Positions 26,347 to 34,478 of a DNA stretch of 64,000 nt are shown here, in pieces (within the stretch, counting starts at the first letter, position 1; the number at the start of each line of letters is the position of its first letter). The notes beneath the pieces are model-generated. The model ran no database searches. It had not been told where the DNA came from and worked only from the letters and a program-made list of their open reading frames with translations. Position numbers and translations under genes: made by a program. This stretch comes from Opitutaceae bacterium (GTDB lineage Bacteria; Verrucomicrobiota; Verrucomicrobiia; Opitutales; Opitutaceae), in contig PAUB01000023.1 in the NCBI GenBank assembly GCA_002713695.1, positions 37,095 through 101,094 of the forward strand. The letters run 5' to 3'.

Positions 26347-26537
26347 TTGCGCTGCTTGGCGACCGGGTTGCGGGCTGGGTTGCGCAGCACCAGCGCGTGG
26401 TGGCTGGTGCCCGGCGACACGCCGTTGGGCGTCAGCGTGCGGGTGCCCGATTTGCATATGGCGCCTCGCTGCGCCGCGTTCGGTCGGGCGTTGCCTTTGC
26501 TCGCGGCGTTGTGTGTTCTGAGCGCGGCTTTGGTCAT
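26310..26537 (-). CDS. Small basic protein (75 residues)
   Basis: It begins at the ATG at 26537 ('MTKAALRTHNAASKGNARPN...') and ends 'AWSRRWGVA'. It is rich in Arg, Lys, Asn and Ala with almost no acidic residues, and its third codon positions are nearly all G or C, which argues that the frame is translated. Such composition suits a nucleic-acid-binding or virion core protein, but there is no recognised family. The alternative is a plus-strand frame over the same bases, which looks less protein-like. Confidence 0.5.
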   Translation of the reverse strand: MTKAALRTHNAASKGNARPNAAQRGAICKSGTRTLTPNGVSPGTSHHALVLRNPARNPVAKQRNQIAWSRRWGVA

Positions 26538-26653
26538 GTGTCGTGGTGGGTGCTTGGGTGTTGGGTGAAATAGAGGGGTGCTTGCCTCGTGGCGAGCAGA
26601 CAGAGTCGAGACGAGCGACGCGACTCTCGGCTTAATAAAAGACACACGTGTTG

Positions 26654-26662
26654 TTTATATAT
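26654..26662 (+). promoter_or_regulatory. TATA box of the 123-residue gene
   Basis: TTTATATAT lies about 40-47 bases before the ATG at 26701. Confidence 0.55.
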
Positions 26663-26700
26663 TTGCCGCGCGGTAAACGGTGTGCCCGTGTGCGCACTCG

Positions 26701-27072
26701 ATGCCCGTCGCACGCACGACCGTCGACGGGCTGCGGACGCTGCTCGACGAGTACGCTCGCGGCTCCGCCAGCCGCAGCGACGAGCGCCTCGAGCGACTGC
26801 TGCGTGTCGTGTTTCCCAGGTCGACGGCCGCCGAACTGGAGCTGGTCGCGCAGCGGCTGCCGGATATTGTCGCCGGGTGGACCGTGCCGAGCAAGGTGGG
26901 AGAGGGCGAGTACGTGTTTGGCGACGTGCGAGTGCACGCGAGCGAGCGGCTGCCGATACGTGACGGGCTGCCGCCGCCGATGTGCAGGTACAGTGAGCGT
27001 ACGCCCGACGGCCCAATTCGGGAGGGCGGCCGGCACCCGGTGTCTGCATCGATGACAGTGTACAGAAGTTAG
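26701..27072 (+). CDS. Unknown 123-residue protein
   Basis: It starts at the ATG at 26701, 40-47 bases after a TATA box. The first 65 residues are helical and charged ('VDGLRTLLDEYARGSASRSD', 'ERLERLLRVVF'); the rest has short strands ('KVGEGEYVFGDVRVHASERL'). There is no signal peptide, membrane helix or known motif. The promoter spacing and GC3-biased codons support expression; the role is unknown. Confidence 0.7.
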   Translation: MPVARTTVDGLRTLLDEYARGSASRSDERLERLLRVVFPRSTAAELELVAQRLPDIVAGWTVPSKVGEGEYVFGDVRVHASERLPIRDGLPPPMCRYSERTPDGPIREGGRHPVSASMTVYRS

Positions 27073-27176
27073 TCGCTCTGTTGATTTTGCAATGCATGAC
27101 TATTTACTGTAACACGTGTGGCCCGACACACGGACACAGACAACGCCCGATCGATATCTGCACTCGGTTGACCGCC

Positions 27177-30100
27177 ATGCGTCGAGGCTCGGGGCCGTCG
27201 CTACTCATGGCGCTGTTGCTCGCTCCGGCCACTTCGGCCGAGCGGCAGTGCTCCGCTCATTTGGACTGTGCCTCGCGTGGTGCGGTGTGCCTGGGAGGCA
27301 AATGTGCGTGTCCGACCGTGCGCACGGTGGACTTGGCCGCCGAGTTAGCCAACGTCGACGCTTCGGTGTTTTACGGCTGGACGGACGACGGCGCGGACGG
27401 GGCGAGCGGCTGCGGTTGTGCGCACTCCTCGAGCTGCGTGCACGGCGCAGTGCAGAGCGTCGACCGAGTTTCGCCGTCGGAGCCTCCCGAGGAGGCGGTG
27501 CTGTGGAACTGGGTGCCGCCGGTCACGGACAGCGCGGGCGAGCCCTTCGGGCTGGACGGGTACTACCCGCTGTCCCTCGCCGACCCGGCGCCGATTATCC
27601 AGAGCGCGCCGGTGCAGCTGCGCGGCAACACCTACTACCTGCACACCGGGTCTCTCAGCTGGAGCAACGGCACGGGCACCGACGAGCGGGTGTCGGCGGC
27701 GGCCGGGCGGGCGCACACCGACTTCGAGATCACCTTCGAGAACACTACCGGCATCCGCGAGCTGCTGCTCGAAGCCACGGACGACGAGATCTACCCCAAA
27801 GCGCCGTGGAGAGTGGACGCCTCCAACGCCTCGAGGGAGTTTGCGGACGGAGAGGACGCGTTCGCGTGCGTCGAGGCCGGCTGGGAGTGCGAGGTGAGCG
27901 AAGGCGGCGCCGGGGAGTCCTGCTGCCCGCTGTTCGACAAGGACTGGGCGGTGCCCAAGACGCCGTACTCGGTACGGACGAGCGGCAAGCCGCTCGCGAG
28001 GCTCGCCGACGTGGCTTGGTGCGAGGCCCTCGCGCACGCGAGGGGCGAAACGTTCGCCGTCACCGAGCTCGGGAATTTGCCCGCGTGGTGCAGCTCGAGC
28101 GGTGGAACGCAGGTGCAGTGGAACACGGGGGCGGCGTGCACGCCGGAGCGCCGCTGCGTCGTTTTCGTCGAAGACGGCAGTGGCGGCGACGGCGGCGACG
28201 ACGACGCTCTCACGGTGGTCCTGTGGGACAGTGGCTACGCCGACGTGCACGACCTCGAGACGGAGAAGGCGCTGTGCGACGCGTACGCCACCCAACTGGC
28301 ATGGAGCACGTGCGACGGCGGAGCGGTGATACCCCTCTCGAACGGGTTTGGCTCGTGCGGAACGACCGCTACGGCTACAGATTGCCTGTGCATACCAGAG
28401 TACCAGGCAAGCGAAGACGGATACAGCTGCGACCCTTGCACGTACGACCGCGACTGTGGCCCTACGATATCAAACGCTGTCCAGGCCGGATGGACCGGGT
28501 GCCCTTACGACTCGGACGACTACTGCGTGTGTCCAGAGGACAAGCAGCCCAGCGCCGACGGCACGTGCGAGCCGTGCTCCAAAGGCGACGACGGCCAGGA
28601 CACGGAAGCCGAGACCGACCGGGCGGACGCGCCGATCGGCTGCTACCAGATGGGAGACGGGAAAGTGTACTGGAACGGAGGCGCCGCGTGCTCCGAAGCG
28701 GACAAGTGCCTGCGGCCGAGCGCGACCACCGACGCCGTGTCTCAGTGCCGCTCCAAGTACGACAGCGAGTGCAAGACGTACGCCGAAAACATGTGGCTGC
28801 CGGTGTCGACGTGCCACTCGCACTCGTTGCGCACGCCGGACGACGCCTTCGAAGACGTCGTGGTGCGAGTCTCGGCGCCGGACGCAATCCACCTGCGGGC
28901 GCTGCATTACGAGTGCGGCGCGGGCACCAACTCCTGCCCGAATCGCGTCACGGTGCGCGCCCTTGGCCAGGACGCCGGCGCCGAGGACGGCGACGACTTG
29001 CTCGTGCAACAGCAGGTGCCTCGCTGCAAGGACTTGACGCTGATAGAAGGCTCGAAGGGGTGGTGGGACGGTTGTGATTCGGCGAACGCGGTCGACAAGT
29101 TGGACGACGCCGACGGCGACTGGGGCTGCGAGTGTCGCGAGCACGAAGAGTACAACCCTGACAAAAACGACGGCGAGTGCGTGCCGTGCGAGTCGCAGCA
29201 CGACTCGCAGTACCAGTGCAAGGACGGCGCGCCGGGGGACGACCCTTACACGGTGGACTTCTCCACCGGCTTCGACGGCGGCCGAGTGCTGCAGTGGCCG
29301 GTGAACCGCCACCTGGGCGAAGTGGCCGTGCCGGCCGAGTGGCGAGCGCCAGACGCTTCGGTGGCGGCGAGCGGTGTCGGGAGGATGTGGCTGTTCTTCT
29401 GGGGCACGGTCGCCACGGTGGACGCGTGGCACGACCAAGCCGGTCCTGATTTGACCTGGTACGTGCTCGACCGCGTCCGGATGCTCGACTCGGAGGGCGA
29501 GAGCGTAGTCGGCGACTTGGCGTCGCTGCGCTGCAGCGACGACTATGCTCCGATCGGGCAGCACACCCGCCCGTGCTCGAAGGCGTTCCAGGCGACCCTG
29601 TACTCGCCTCCGAGCGCCGTCTCATTCGAAGACCTGCTGCGGAGCACCATCGACGTCGACCCGAGCGACGACAGCTACATGACCGCCTACGTCGCGGGCG
29701 GCGTCGCGAGCAGGGCGGCGTTCGTGTCCGTGCCCGTGGCAGAGCTGCCCGCGGCGGTCGAAGTGCAGTGCGACGTCTCGCAGGCGACGCTCGCCGGCGG
29801 GGCGATGCGCAACTGCCCGACCAACGTGGCGGTGTACGCGGAGTCGGACCAAGGGGGCACTTTCCTGCAGCTCGCGCACGAGTCCGAGCTGACTTTCAGG
29901 GACTGGGGCGTGCGCACGAACCAGGACGCGCGCAGGTACACCCTTTCCGCGCCCGAGGAGGCGGGCGGCGTGTACAGCAGCGCTCTGGTCAGCGACCCTC
30001 GCCTCTTCGACGCCGACAGGTGCACCGCCTTCTGCTTCGGAAGCTACGAAGGCGAGAAGCCTGGGCAGTGCGCCGACGACGCCTCGATATGCGAAGAGTG

Positions 30101-32297
30101 GCCGTCGATCGAAGGATCGGATGAGTGGCAGTCCTGCAATTGGCGCAACCTCGATATCGAACTAAACCCGGACGACACTACACGGTGCCGCTGCATAGAC
30201 AGACGGGACCGGTACGACTCGACCCACTACGACGAGGTCGAAGACCAGACCGGGCGTTGCGTGCGCATGACCGAGGAGCAGCAGCTGCAGCTGGACTGCT
30301 GCTGCCACTACCGCCGAGTGGGCAGCGACGAGCAGTGCGGAGGCGAACTCACTCGCCTCCCGACCGGGTGGCCGCCGTGCGAGACCTCGCCGCCGCCCGT
30401 GCCGTTCGCGTCCAACGGGCACTACCCGCTGTACCACAACCCGAACTGCGCGGATTTTGCTTCGCCTTCCGGCTCTCACCACGAGCACCGATTCGGCGAC
30501 AACACCACCCACTTCATGCCCGACAACGCCGACGCCTCCCTGCCGCCGCGACTGTTCCACGGAAACTACTGGGAGACGTGTCAGTGCACACACGGCGTCG
30601 CGGCGACGGGTGCAGACTGCCCGCAAGACGGGTTGGCCAAGTGCACGTCGTGCGAAGCCTCCCATGCGTTGCTCGACGGTCTGTGTGAACCGACCACAAC
30701 GACCACCACCACCACCACCACCACCACCACCGAGGCTCCCACCGAGGCTCCCACCGAAGCACCCACCGAGGCTCCGTCGTCCGAGGCTCCCACCGAGGCT
30801 CCGTCGTCCGAGGCTCCCACTGAGGCTCCGTCGTCCGAGGCTCCCACCGAGGCTCCCACCGAGGCACCCACCGAGGCACCCACCGAGGCACCCACCGAGG
30901 CACCCACCGAGGCACCCACCGAGGCACCCACCTCATCTTCCCCGGAGACCTCTTCCACGACGACCGTGACCACCACCACCATCGACGAAGGCAGGGTGTG
31001 CTGCGAAGCGATGATCCTGAGCTGCTTCGCGTGCAAGATGGGGCTGAGCGAGTTCGACTACTGTGACTGGCTGGGTGTGGATGCGGCGAGAGAGATGGCC
31101 GGGTGCGAAGCGTACACCGAGACGACCACCACAACCACCACCACACCGACCACCACCACCACCACCACCACTACAACTACAACTACGACCACCGTCACGT
31201 GCACACAAGACGCGCGGCTGTGCGCCGACACCGAGTGGTGTCGGGAGGACGAGTGCGTGCCGTACAGCGAGCGGGGCGAAGCGTGCGGCGGGTACACGCT
31301 GCCGGCGGAGGAGCGCAGGTGTTCCCCTGCGCTCGAGTGCGTGGACGTGCACCACCCGTCGCTCGTGGACGAGCCGGGCGAGTGCATGGCGCCTTGCTCG
31401 ACGGCGAGGGACATGTGGGGCAACTGCGTGCCCGCCGAGTGCACTTCCTGGTTCGACGGATGCAACACCTGCATGAAGCTGAAGAGCGGCAGCAGCGACG
31501 GAAACACCGACACCTTGGCGTGCACCAAGCGTTTCTGTGACAGGGCGGACGCGACGGGTGCAGAGTGCCTCGCGTGCTGCGAAGACGACGGCGACGGCCG
31601 TGGTGGCCAGGGCGAGTGCTCCGTGCGCTGCGGCCGAGGTGAGGAGTTGGAGGCAGGCGACGCGCTCACTTTCACCGAGCGAGGTTCCGACTGCGATCGG
31701 ATGCGGGAGGACGAGGTGTGCGCGTCGTCGGAGTGGTGCGTGGACAGCACGTGCAGACGCTTCGGAGCGGACGGTGCAGTCTGCGGCACCAACTGGACTC
31801 GGTGCGACGAAGGTCTGGAATGCGTGCACGGTGCCTGCAGGCCGCGCTGCGCCAACGAGACCAGCGTGCGCGACGCGGACGGCGAGTGCGTGCACCCAGG
31901 ATGCGACGTGTGGTCCGACTCGTGCATGGGCAAGTGCGACGTCGAGCGAGGGTCCGGCGAGTGGTGCGAGCGGAGGCTCAGCCGAGCCGAGTGCGTGACC
32001 ACCCAAGTACCCTTCTGCTACCGCTGCTGCAGAGACGCCGACGACGAGCACTGCCGAACTTGCAACGAGAAGTGGCCGCCTTCGGAGGTGTTCTTTCTGC
32101 TCCGCGCGCCGGAGTTCGACGCCACCGTGCGCACGGTCGTGGTGTTCCTCGCGGTGGCGCTGCTGGTCGTGTGCTGTCTGCAGGCGGGCGCGCGAGCCCG
32201 CCTGGACGACGCAAAGAAGCAGCCGGTGCTAAGCGGCGTCTCCGCGAAAGTGTACTACAAGCGCCTGCAGCAGCGGCGCTCCACCGAGTTGGTGTGA
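27177..32297 (+). CDS. Cys-rich, mucin-like type I glycoprotein (1706 residues)
   Basis: This is a likely envelope glycoprotein. It has a signal peptide at residues 1-23 ('SLLMALLLAPATSAE'), then a large Cys-rich ectodomain with many possible disulfides and N-glycosylation sites. A shared module ending in Cys-Pro-Asn-Arg occurs twice ('SCPNRVTVRAL' near 585, 'NCPTNVAVYAE' near 880). A Thr run and a Thr-Glu-Ala-Pro repeat (about 1172-1272) and a second Thr run (about 1314-1341) would form O-glycosylated stalks. Two Cys-rich units follow, each with a 'SEWCV' or 'TEWCREDECV' motif, and a membrane helix near 1650-1669 ('VVVFLAVALLVVCC') with a short basic tail. The same module appears in the glycoprotein at 56845..60876, so the two are probably paralogues. 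Confidence 0.9.
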   Translation: MRRGSGPSLLMALLLAPATSAERQCSAHLDCASRGAVCLGGKCACPTVRTVDLAAELANVDASVFYGWTDDGADGASGCGCAHSSSCVHGAVQSVDRVSPSEPPEEAVLWNWVPPVTDSAGEPFGLDGYYPLSLADPAPIIQSAPVQLRGNTYYLHTGSLSWSNGTGTDERVSAAAGRAHTDFEITFENTTGIRELLLEATDDEIYPKAPWRVDASNASREFADGEDAFACVEAGWECEVSEGGAGESCCPLFDKDWAVPKTPYSVRTSGKPLARLADVAWCEALAHARGETFAVTELGNLPAWCSSSGGTQVQWNTGAACTPERRCVVFVEDGSGGDGGDDDALTVVLWDSGYADVHDLETEKALCDAYATQLAWSTCDGGAVIPLSNGFGSCGTTATATDCLCIPEYQASEDGYSCDPCTYDRDCGPTISNAVQAGWTGCPYDSDDYCVCPEDKQPSADGTCEPCSKGDDGQDTEAETDRADAPIGCYQMGDGKVYWNGGAACSEADKCLRPSATTDAVSQCRSKYDSECKTYAENMWLPVSTCHSHSLRTPDDAFEDVVVRVSAPDAIHLRALHYECGAGTNSCPNRVTVRALGQDAGAEDGDDLLVQQQVPRCKDLTLIEGSKGWWDGCDSANAVDKLDDADGDWGCECREHEEYNPDKNDGECVPCESQHDSQYQCKDGAPGDDPYTVDFSTGFDGGRVLQWPVNRHLGEVAVPAEWRAPDASVAASGVGRMWLFFWGTVATVDAWHDQAGPDLTWYVLDRVRMLDSEGESVVGDLASLRCSDDYAPIGQHTRPCSKAFQATLYSPPSAVSFEDLLRSTIDVDPSDDSYMTAYVAGGVASRAAFVSVPVAELPAAVEVQCDVSQATLAGGAMRNCPTNVAVYAESDQGGTFLQLAHESELTFRDWGVRTNQDARRYTLSAPEEAGGVYSSALVSDPRLFDADRCTAFCFGSYEGEKPGQCADDASICEEWPSIEGSDEWQSCNWRNLDIELNPDDTTRCRCIDRRDRYDSTHYDEVEDQTGRCVRMTEEQQLQLDCCCHYRRVGSDEQCGGELTRLPTGWPPCETSPPPVPFASNGHYPLYHNPNCADFASPSGSHHEHRFGDNTTHFMPDNADASLPPRLFHGNYWETCQCTHGVAATGADCPQDGLAKCTSCEASHALLDGLCEPTTTTTTTTTTTTTEAPTEAPTEAPTEAPSSEAPTEAPSSEAPTEAPSSEAPTEAPTEAPTEAPTEAPTEAPTEAPTEAPTSSSPETSSTTTVTTTTIDEGRVCCEAMILSCFACKMGLSEFDYCDWLGVDAAREMAGCEAYTETTTTTTTTPTTTTTTTTTTTTTTTVTCTQDARLCADTEWCREDECVPYSERGEACGGYTLPAEERRCSPALECVDVHHPSLVDEPGECMAPCSTARDMWGNCVPAECTSWFDGCNTCMKLKSGSSDGNTDTLACTKRFCDRADATGAECLACCEDDGDGRGGQGECSVRCGRGEELEAGDALTFTERGSDCDRMREDEVCASSEWCVDSTCRRFGADGAVCGTNWTRCDEGLECVHGACRPRCANETSVRDADGECVHPGCDVWSDSCMGKCDVERGSGEWCERRLSRAECVTTQVPFCYRCCRDADDEHCRTCNEKWPPSEVFFLLRAPEFDATVRTVVVFLAVALLVVCCLQAGARARLDDAKKQPVLSGVSAKVYYKRLQQRRSTELV
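30695..30930. repeat. Thr run and TEAP tandem repeats in the glycoprotein gene
   Basis: An ACC-rich run is followed from 30731 by 12-base units encoding Thr-Glu-Ala-Pro, some interrupted by Ser-Ser-Glu-Ala-Pro. The units are almost identical in DNA, which indicates recent expansion. Confidence 0.9.
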
Positions 32298-32373
32298 CAC
32301 CCAAAATAGAATACAGTGTGTATTTCAACTGGCCTTTGCGGCAGCATCTGTTTGGTAGCGAACACGCGGCCCC

Positions 32374-33027
32374 ATGAAAGTGGACGACCTCGGTTTGGAC
32401 TGCGGGCAGGTGCTCCTGGTGGTGGCGATCGACGTGGCGATCGCCACGTCGCTGAGCGTGATCGTGAACTTGCTGCTGGTGGAGTACATGCACAGCAGCT
32501 TGGTCGCGCTGATCGTCAATTCCGCGTGCGCGGTGGCGTTCGCCGGCATGGCGATCGGGCTCAGTTTTTGGATCCGCCACATGTACAGCGACAGCCTGCG
32601 GCAGGCCTACCTGGACGCCACCTACGTGTCGGAAGCGAAGACGTCCGGCCTGCTCGTGTCCACGGTGTTCACTTCGCTGGCTCTCTCCGCCTTTTCGCAC
32701 TTCGTGTCGGGCAACGTCTTCGGCTGGAGCGCGGTCTCGAACCTGCAGCTGCTCCCCGTCCTCGTCGCGCAGCTGGCGATCGTCGTCGCGCTGATGGTCA
32801 CCTACTTCACCTTCTTCTCCTCCAACGCGCTCGTCACCTACGCGAGGAAACTCAACGAAGTCCCGGAGCAGCAGCTGGCGGCGACGGAAGCGGAGGAGGC
32901 GCAGCCGCTGCGGGAAGAGAGCGACGACGACGGCGACGACGACGACAACACGGTACCTGAACCGACCGCCACGGCGTCTCGGCTCTCGGCGCCCGTTTCC
33001 TGGTTCCGAAACAACGACCGCATATGA
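32374..33027 (+). CDS. Four-helix membrane protein (217 residues)
   Basis: It begins at the ATG at 32374, 76 bases after the glycoprotein gene. Four hydrophobic segments lie near residues 12-36 ('VLLVVAIDVAIATSLSVIV'), 44-64 ('LVALIVNSACAVAFAGMAI'), 88-108 ('GLLVSTVFTSLALSAF') and 125-148 ('LLPVLVAQLAIVVALMVTYF'). An acidic cytoplasmic-looking tail ('EESDDDGDDDDN') follows. It is similar in layout to the other four-helix proteins of this window. Function unknown; envelope or host-membrane location is likely. Confidence 0.8.
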   Translation: MKVDDLGLDCGQVLLVVAIDVAIATSLSVIVNLLLVEYMHSSLVALIVNSACAVAFAGMAIGLSFWIRHMYSDSLRQAYLDATYVSEAKTSGLLVSTVFTSLALSAFSHFVSGNVFGWSAVSNLQLLPVLVAQLAIVVALMVTYFTFFSSNALVTYARKLNEVPEQQLAATEAEEAQPLREESDDDGDDDDNTVPEPTATASRLSAPVSWFRNNDRI

Positions 33028-33058
33028 TTTCGGTGATTTTTTGTGCGGGGGGGGTCCA

Positions 33059-33433
33059 ATGCAGGCATCTGTGGCTCTGCACGCAGCAACGAAGTCGACG
33101 ATGCCGTGTGTTTCCAGTCCTGCCGCCGCCGTGTCAGCTTTCGCACCACAGTCGCCGAACGAAGAAGACGCACTTGAGCGGTGTTACCACGAGATAGCGG
33201 AGTGTGTGTCCTGCGATAAATTGAAAGAGGGTCTCAGTGCCGACGACGTGCAGGATTCGATAGTGCAGCTTAGGCGAAAGCAGGGACCGTTGTCATGGTC
33301 GGGAGCGCACCACGTGCTGCATGGCGTGGTGGCGGAGCAGGGTGGACACATGTGTGCCGACTGCTTTCACGGTATAGCGGATACGCTGGAACCGGGGGAA
33401 GTGGACGACTTTCTGAGCGGCAAAAGAGGCTAG
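33059..33433 (+). CDS. Small protein with two Cys-x2-Cys pairs (124 residues)
   Basis: The first ATG of the frame is at 33059. After a low-complexity start the product has 'CVSCDKLKEG' near residue 50 and 'HMCADCFHGIAD' near residue 100, two pairs that could bind one zinc ion. The middle is helical ('LSADDVQDSIVQLRRKQG'). No established family was recognised. It precedes the capsid region; a structural or regulatory zinc protein is possible. Confidence 0.65.
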   Translation: MQASVALHAATKSTMPCVSSPAAAVSAFAPQSPNEEDALERCYHEIAECVSCDKLKEGLSADDVQDSIVQLRRKQGPLSWSGAHHVLHGVVAEQGGHMCADCFHGIADTLEPGEVDDFLSGKRG

Positions 33434-33714
33434 ACGAAGCAGAGAGATCCCGTGTCTCGTGTGTTGACTTTTCTCTCCCCGTCTGTCTCTCCGTCTGTGT
33501 CTCTGTCTCGTTCTCGGTCCCTGATACTGTCCACCGAGCGCACGCGGCGGCCCGACATAAAAAAAAAATTGAAACTCAAATACTTACATGAAAGCTCTGC
33601 TCCGTCAACAAAAAACTCAGCGTGCGACTGTGACGGATCGACTCGACCCGCACTCCACTGCGTCGTCCTTTAAACAAAAAACTAAGACCCAACACGACAC
33701 CGTGAGCGGCATAC

Positions 33715-34371
33715 ATGCGTCGTCGCGCGCCCAAGCAGAATTACCAGAAGAAGCGCCCGCTGCAGGCGATATCGAAGGAGGCGTGCGCGGACGACCCGGA
33801 CCCGCTCGACCCGAAAGCCGCGTACCAGGACCCGTACACGCTGGACAGCAAGGAGGACGACACCGAAGACTGGGACAGCGGCAAGCACGGCAGAGAGCAG
33901 CGGGCGCTCTTTGACGACCTGATGCGCGGCTTCAGCGACCGAGTGCAGGCGTCCTCTCGTCGGCGGACACCGAGCGGACGCGGCAGACGCGGCGGCGACG
34001 ACGATGGCGGCGACCAAACCACGGTGATCGAGCGAGAAGTGTGCGACAAGATCGAGTGCGTGCTGCGGCCCTTCTTCATGAAGCACGCTGCTGCCAGCGG
34101 TGGCGACGGCGACGGCGGCGTCGACGTGCGGACCGCACAGACGCTGGCCGAGTTTTGCAGACTGCTGGTGCGGTGCGGCGCCAAGCGGCCGGGCGAGCTG
34201 CCCGAGCTGCTGCGATCTTGCGCGGCGCACCCGAGCGCGCTGGTGTACTTGCCGTGCGTGTCGACGTCGTACGTCCGCGTGACGGTCGTTTTGCAAGTCG
34301 GTGCCGGCGTCGTGCGGCAGTTCGTGATAGAAAACGGGTGGCGCAAGGAGGTCGCTTTTATCCAACATTAA
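33715..34371 (+). CDS. Unknown 218-residue protein directly upstream of the capsid gene
   Basis: It begins at the ATG at 33715. A basic, disordered N-terminal half ('MRRRAPKQNYQKKRPLQ', 'SSRRRTPSGRGRRGG') suggests nuclear location or nucleic-acid binding. The C-terminal domain has helices around 'EREVCDKIECVLRPFFMKH' and ends in strands 'SYVRVTVVLQVGAGVV'. It lies 107 bases before the major capsid ATG and in the same direction. A capsid accessory role is inferred from position only. Confidence 0.75.
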   Translation: MRRRAPKQNYQKKRPLQAISKEACADDPDPLDPKAAYQDPYTLDSKEDDTEDWDSGKHGREQRALFDDLMRGFSDRVQASSRRRTPSGRGRRGGDDDGGDQTTVIEREVCDKIECVLRPFFMKHAAASGGDGDGGVDVRTAQTLAEFCRLLVRCGAKRPGELPELLRSCAAHPSALVYLPCVSTSYVRVTVVLQVGAGVVRQFVIENGWRKEVAFIQH

Positions 34372-34387
34372 TTTTTTGGTTTGCACA

Positions 34388-34395
34388 CTATATAG
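34388..34395 (+). promoter_or_regulatory. TATA box of the major capsid gene
   Basis: CTATATAG lies about 85-90 bases before the ATG at 34479. Confidence 0.6.
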
Positions 34396-34478
34396 ATGTT
34401 CTTGGTAAACTTAGCAACGAGTCAGAGACGGCCGGAGGCGTTTGGCAGTTCGCAGAGAACGACGACGACGACGAAGAC

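Noticed and set aside
26347..26568. Plus-strand frame of 73 codons downstream of the 119-residue gene
   Set aside because: It overlaps the basic 75-residue minus-strand frame, which has better codon bias and a more protein-like composition, and it lacks its own promoter.
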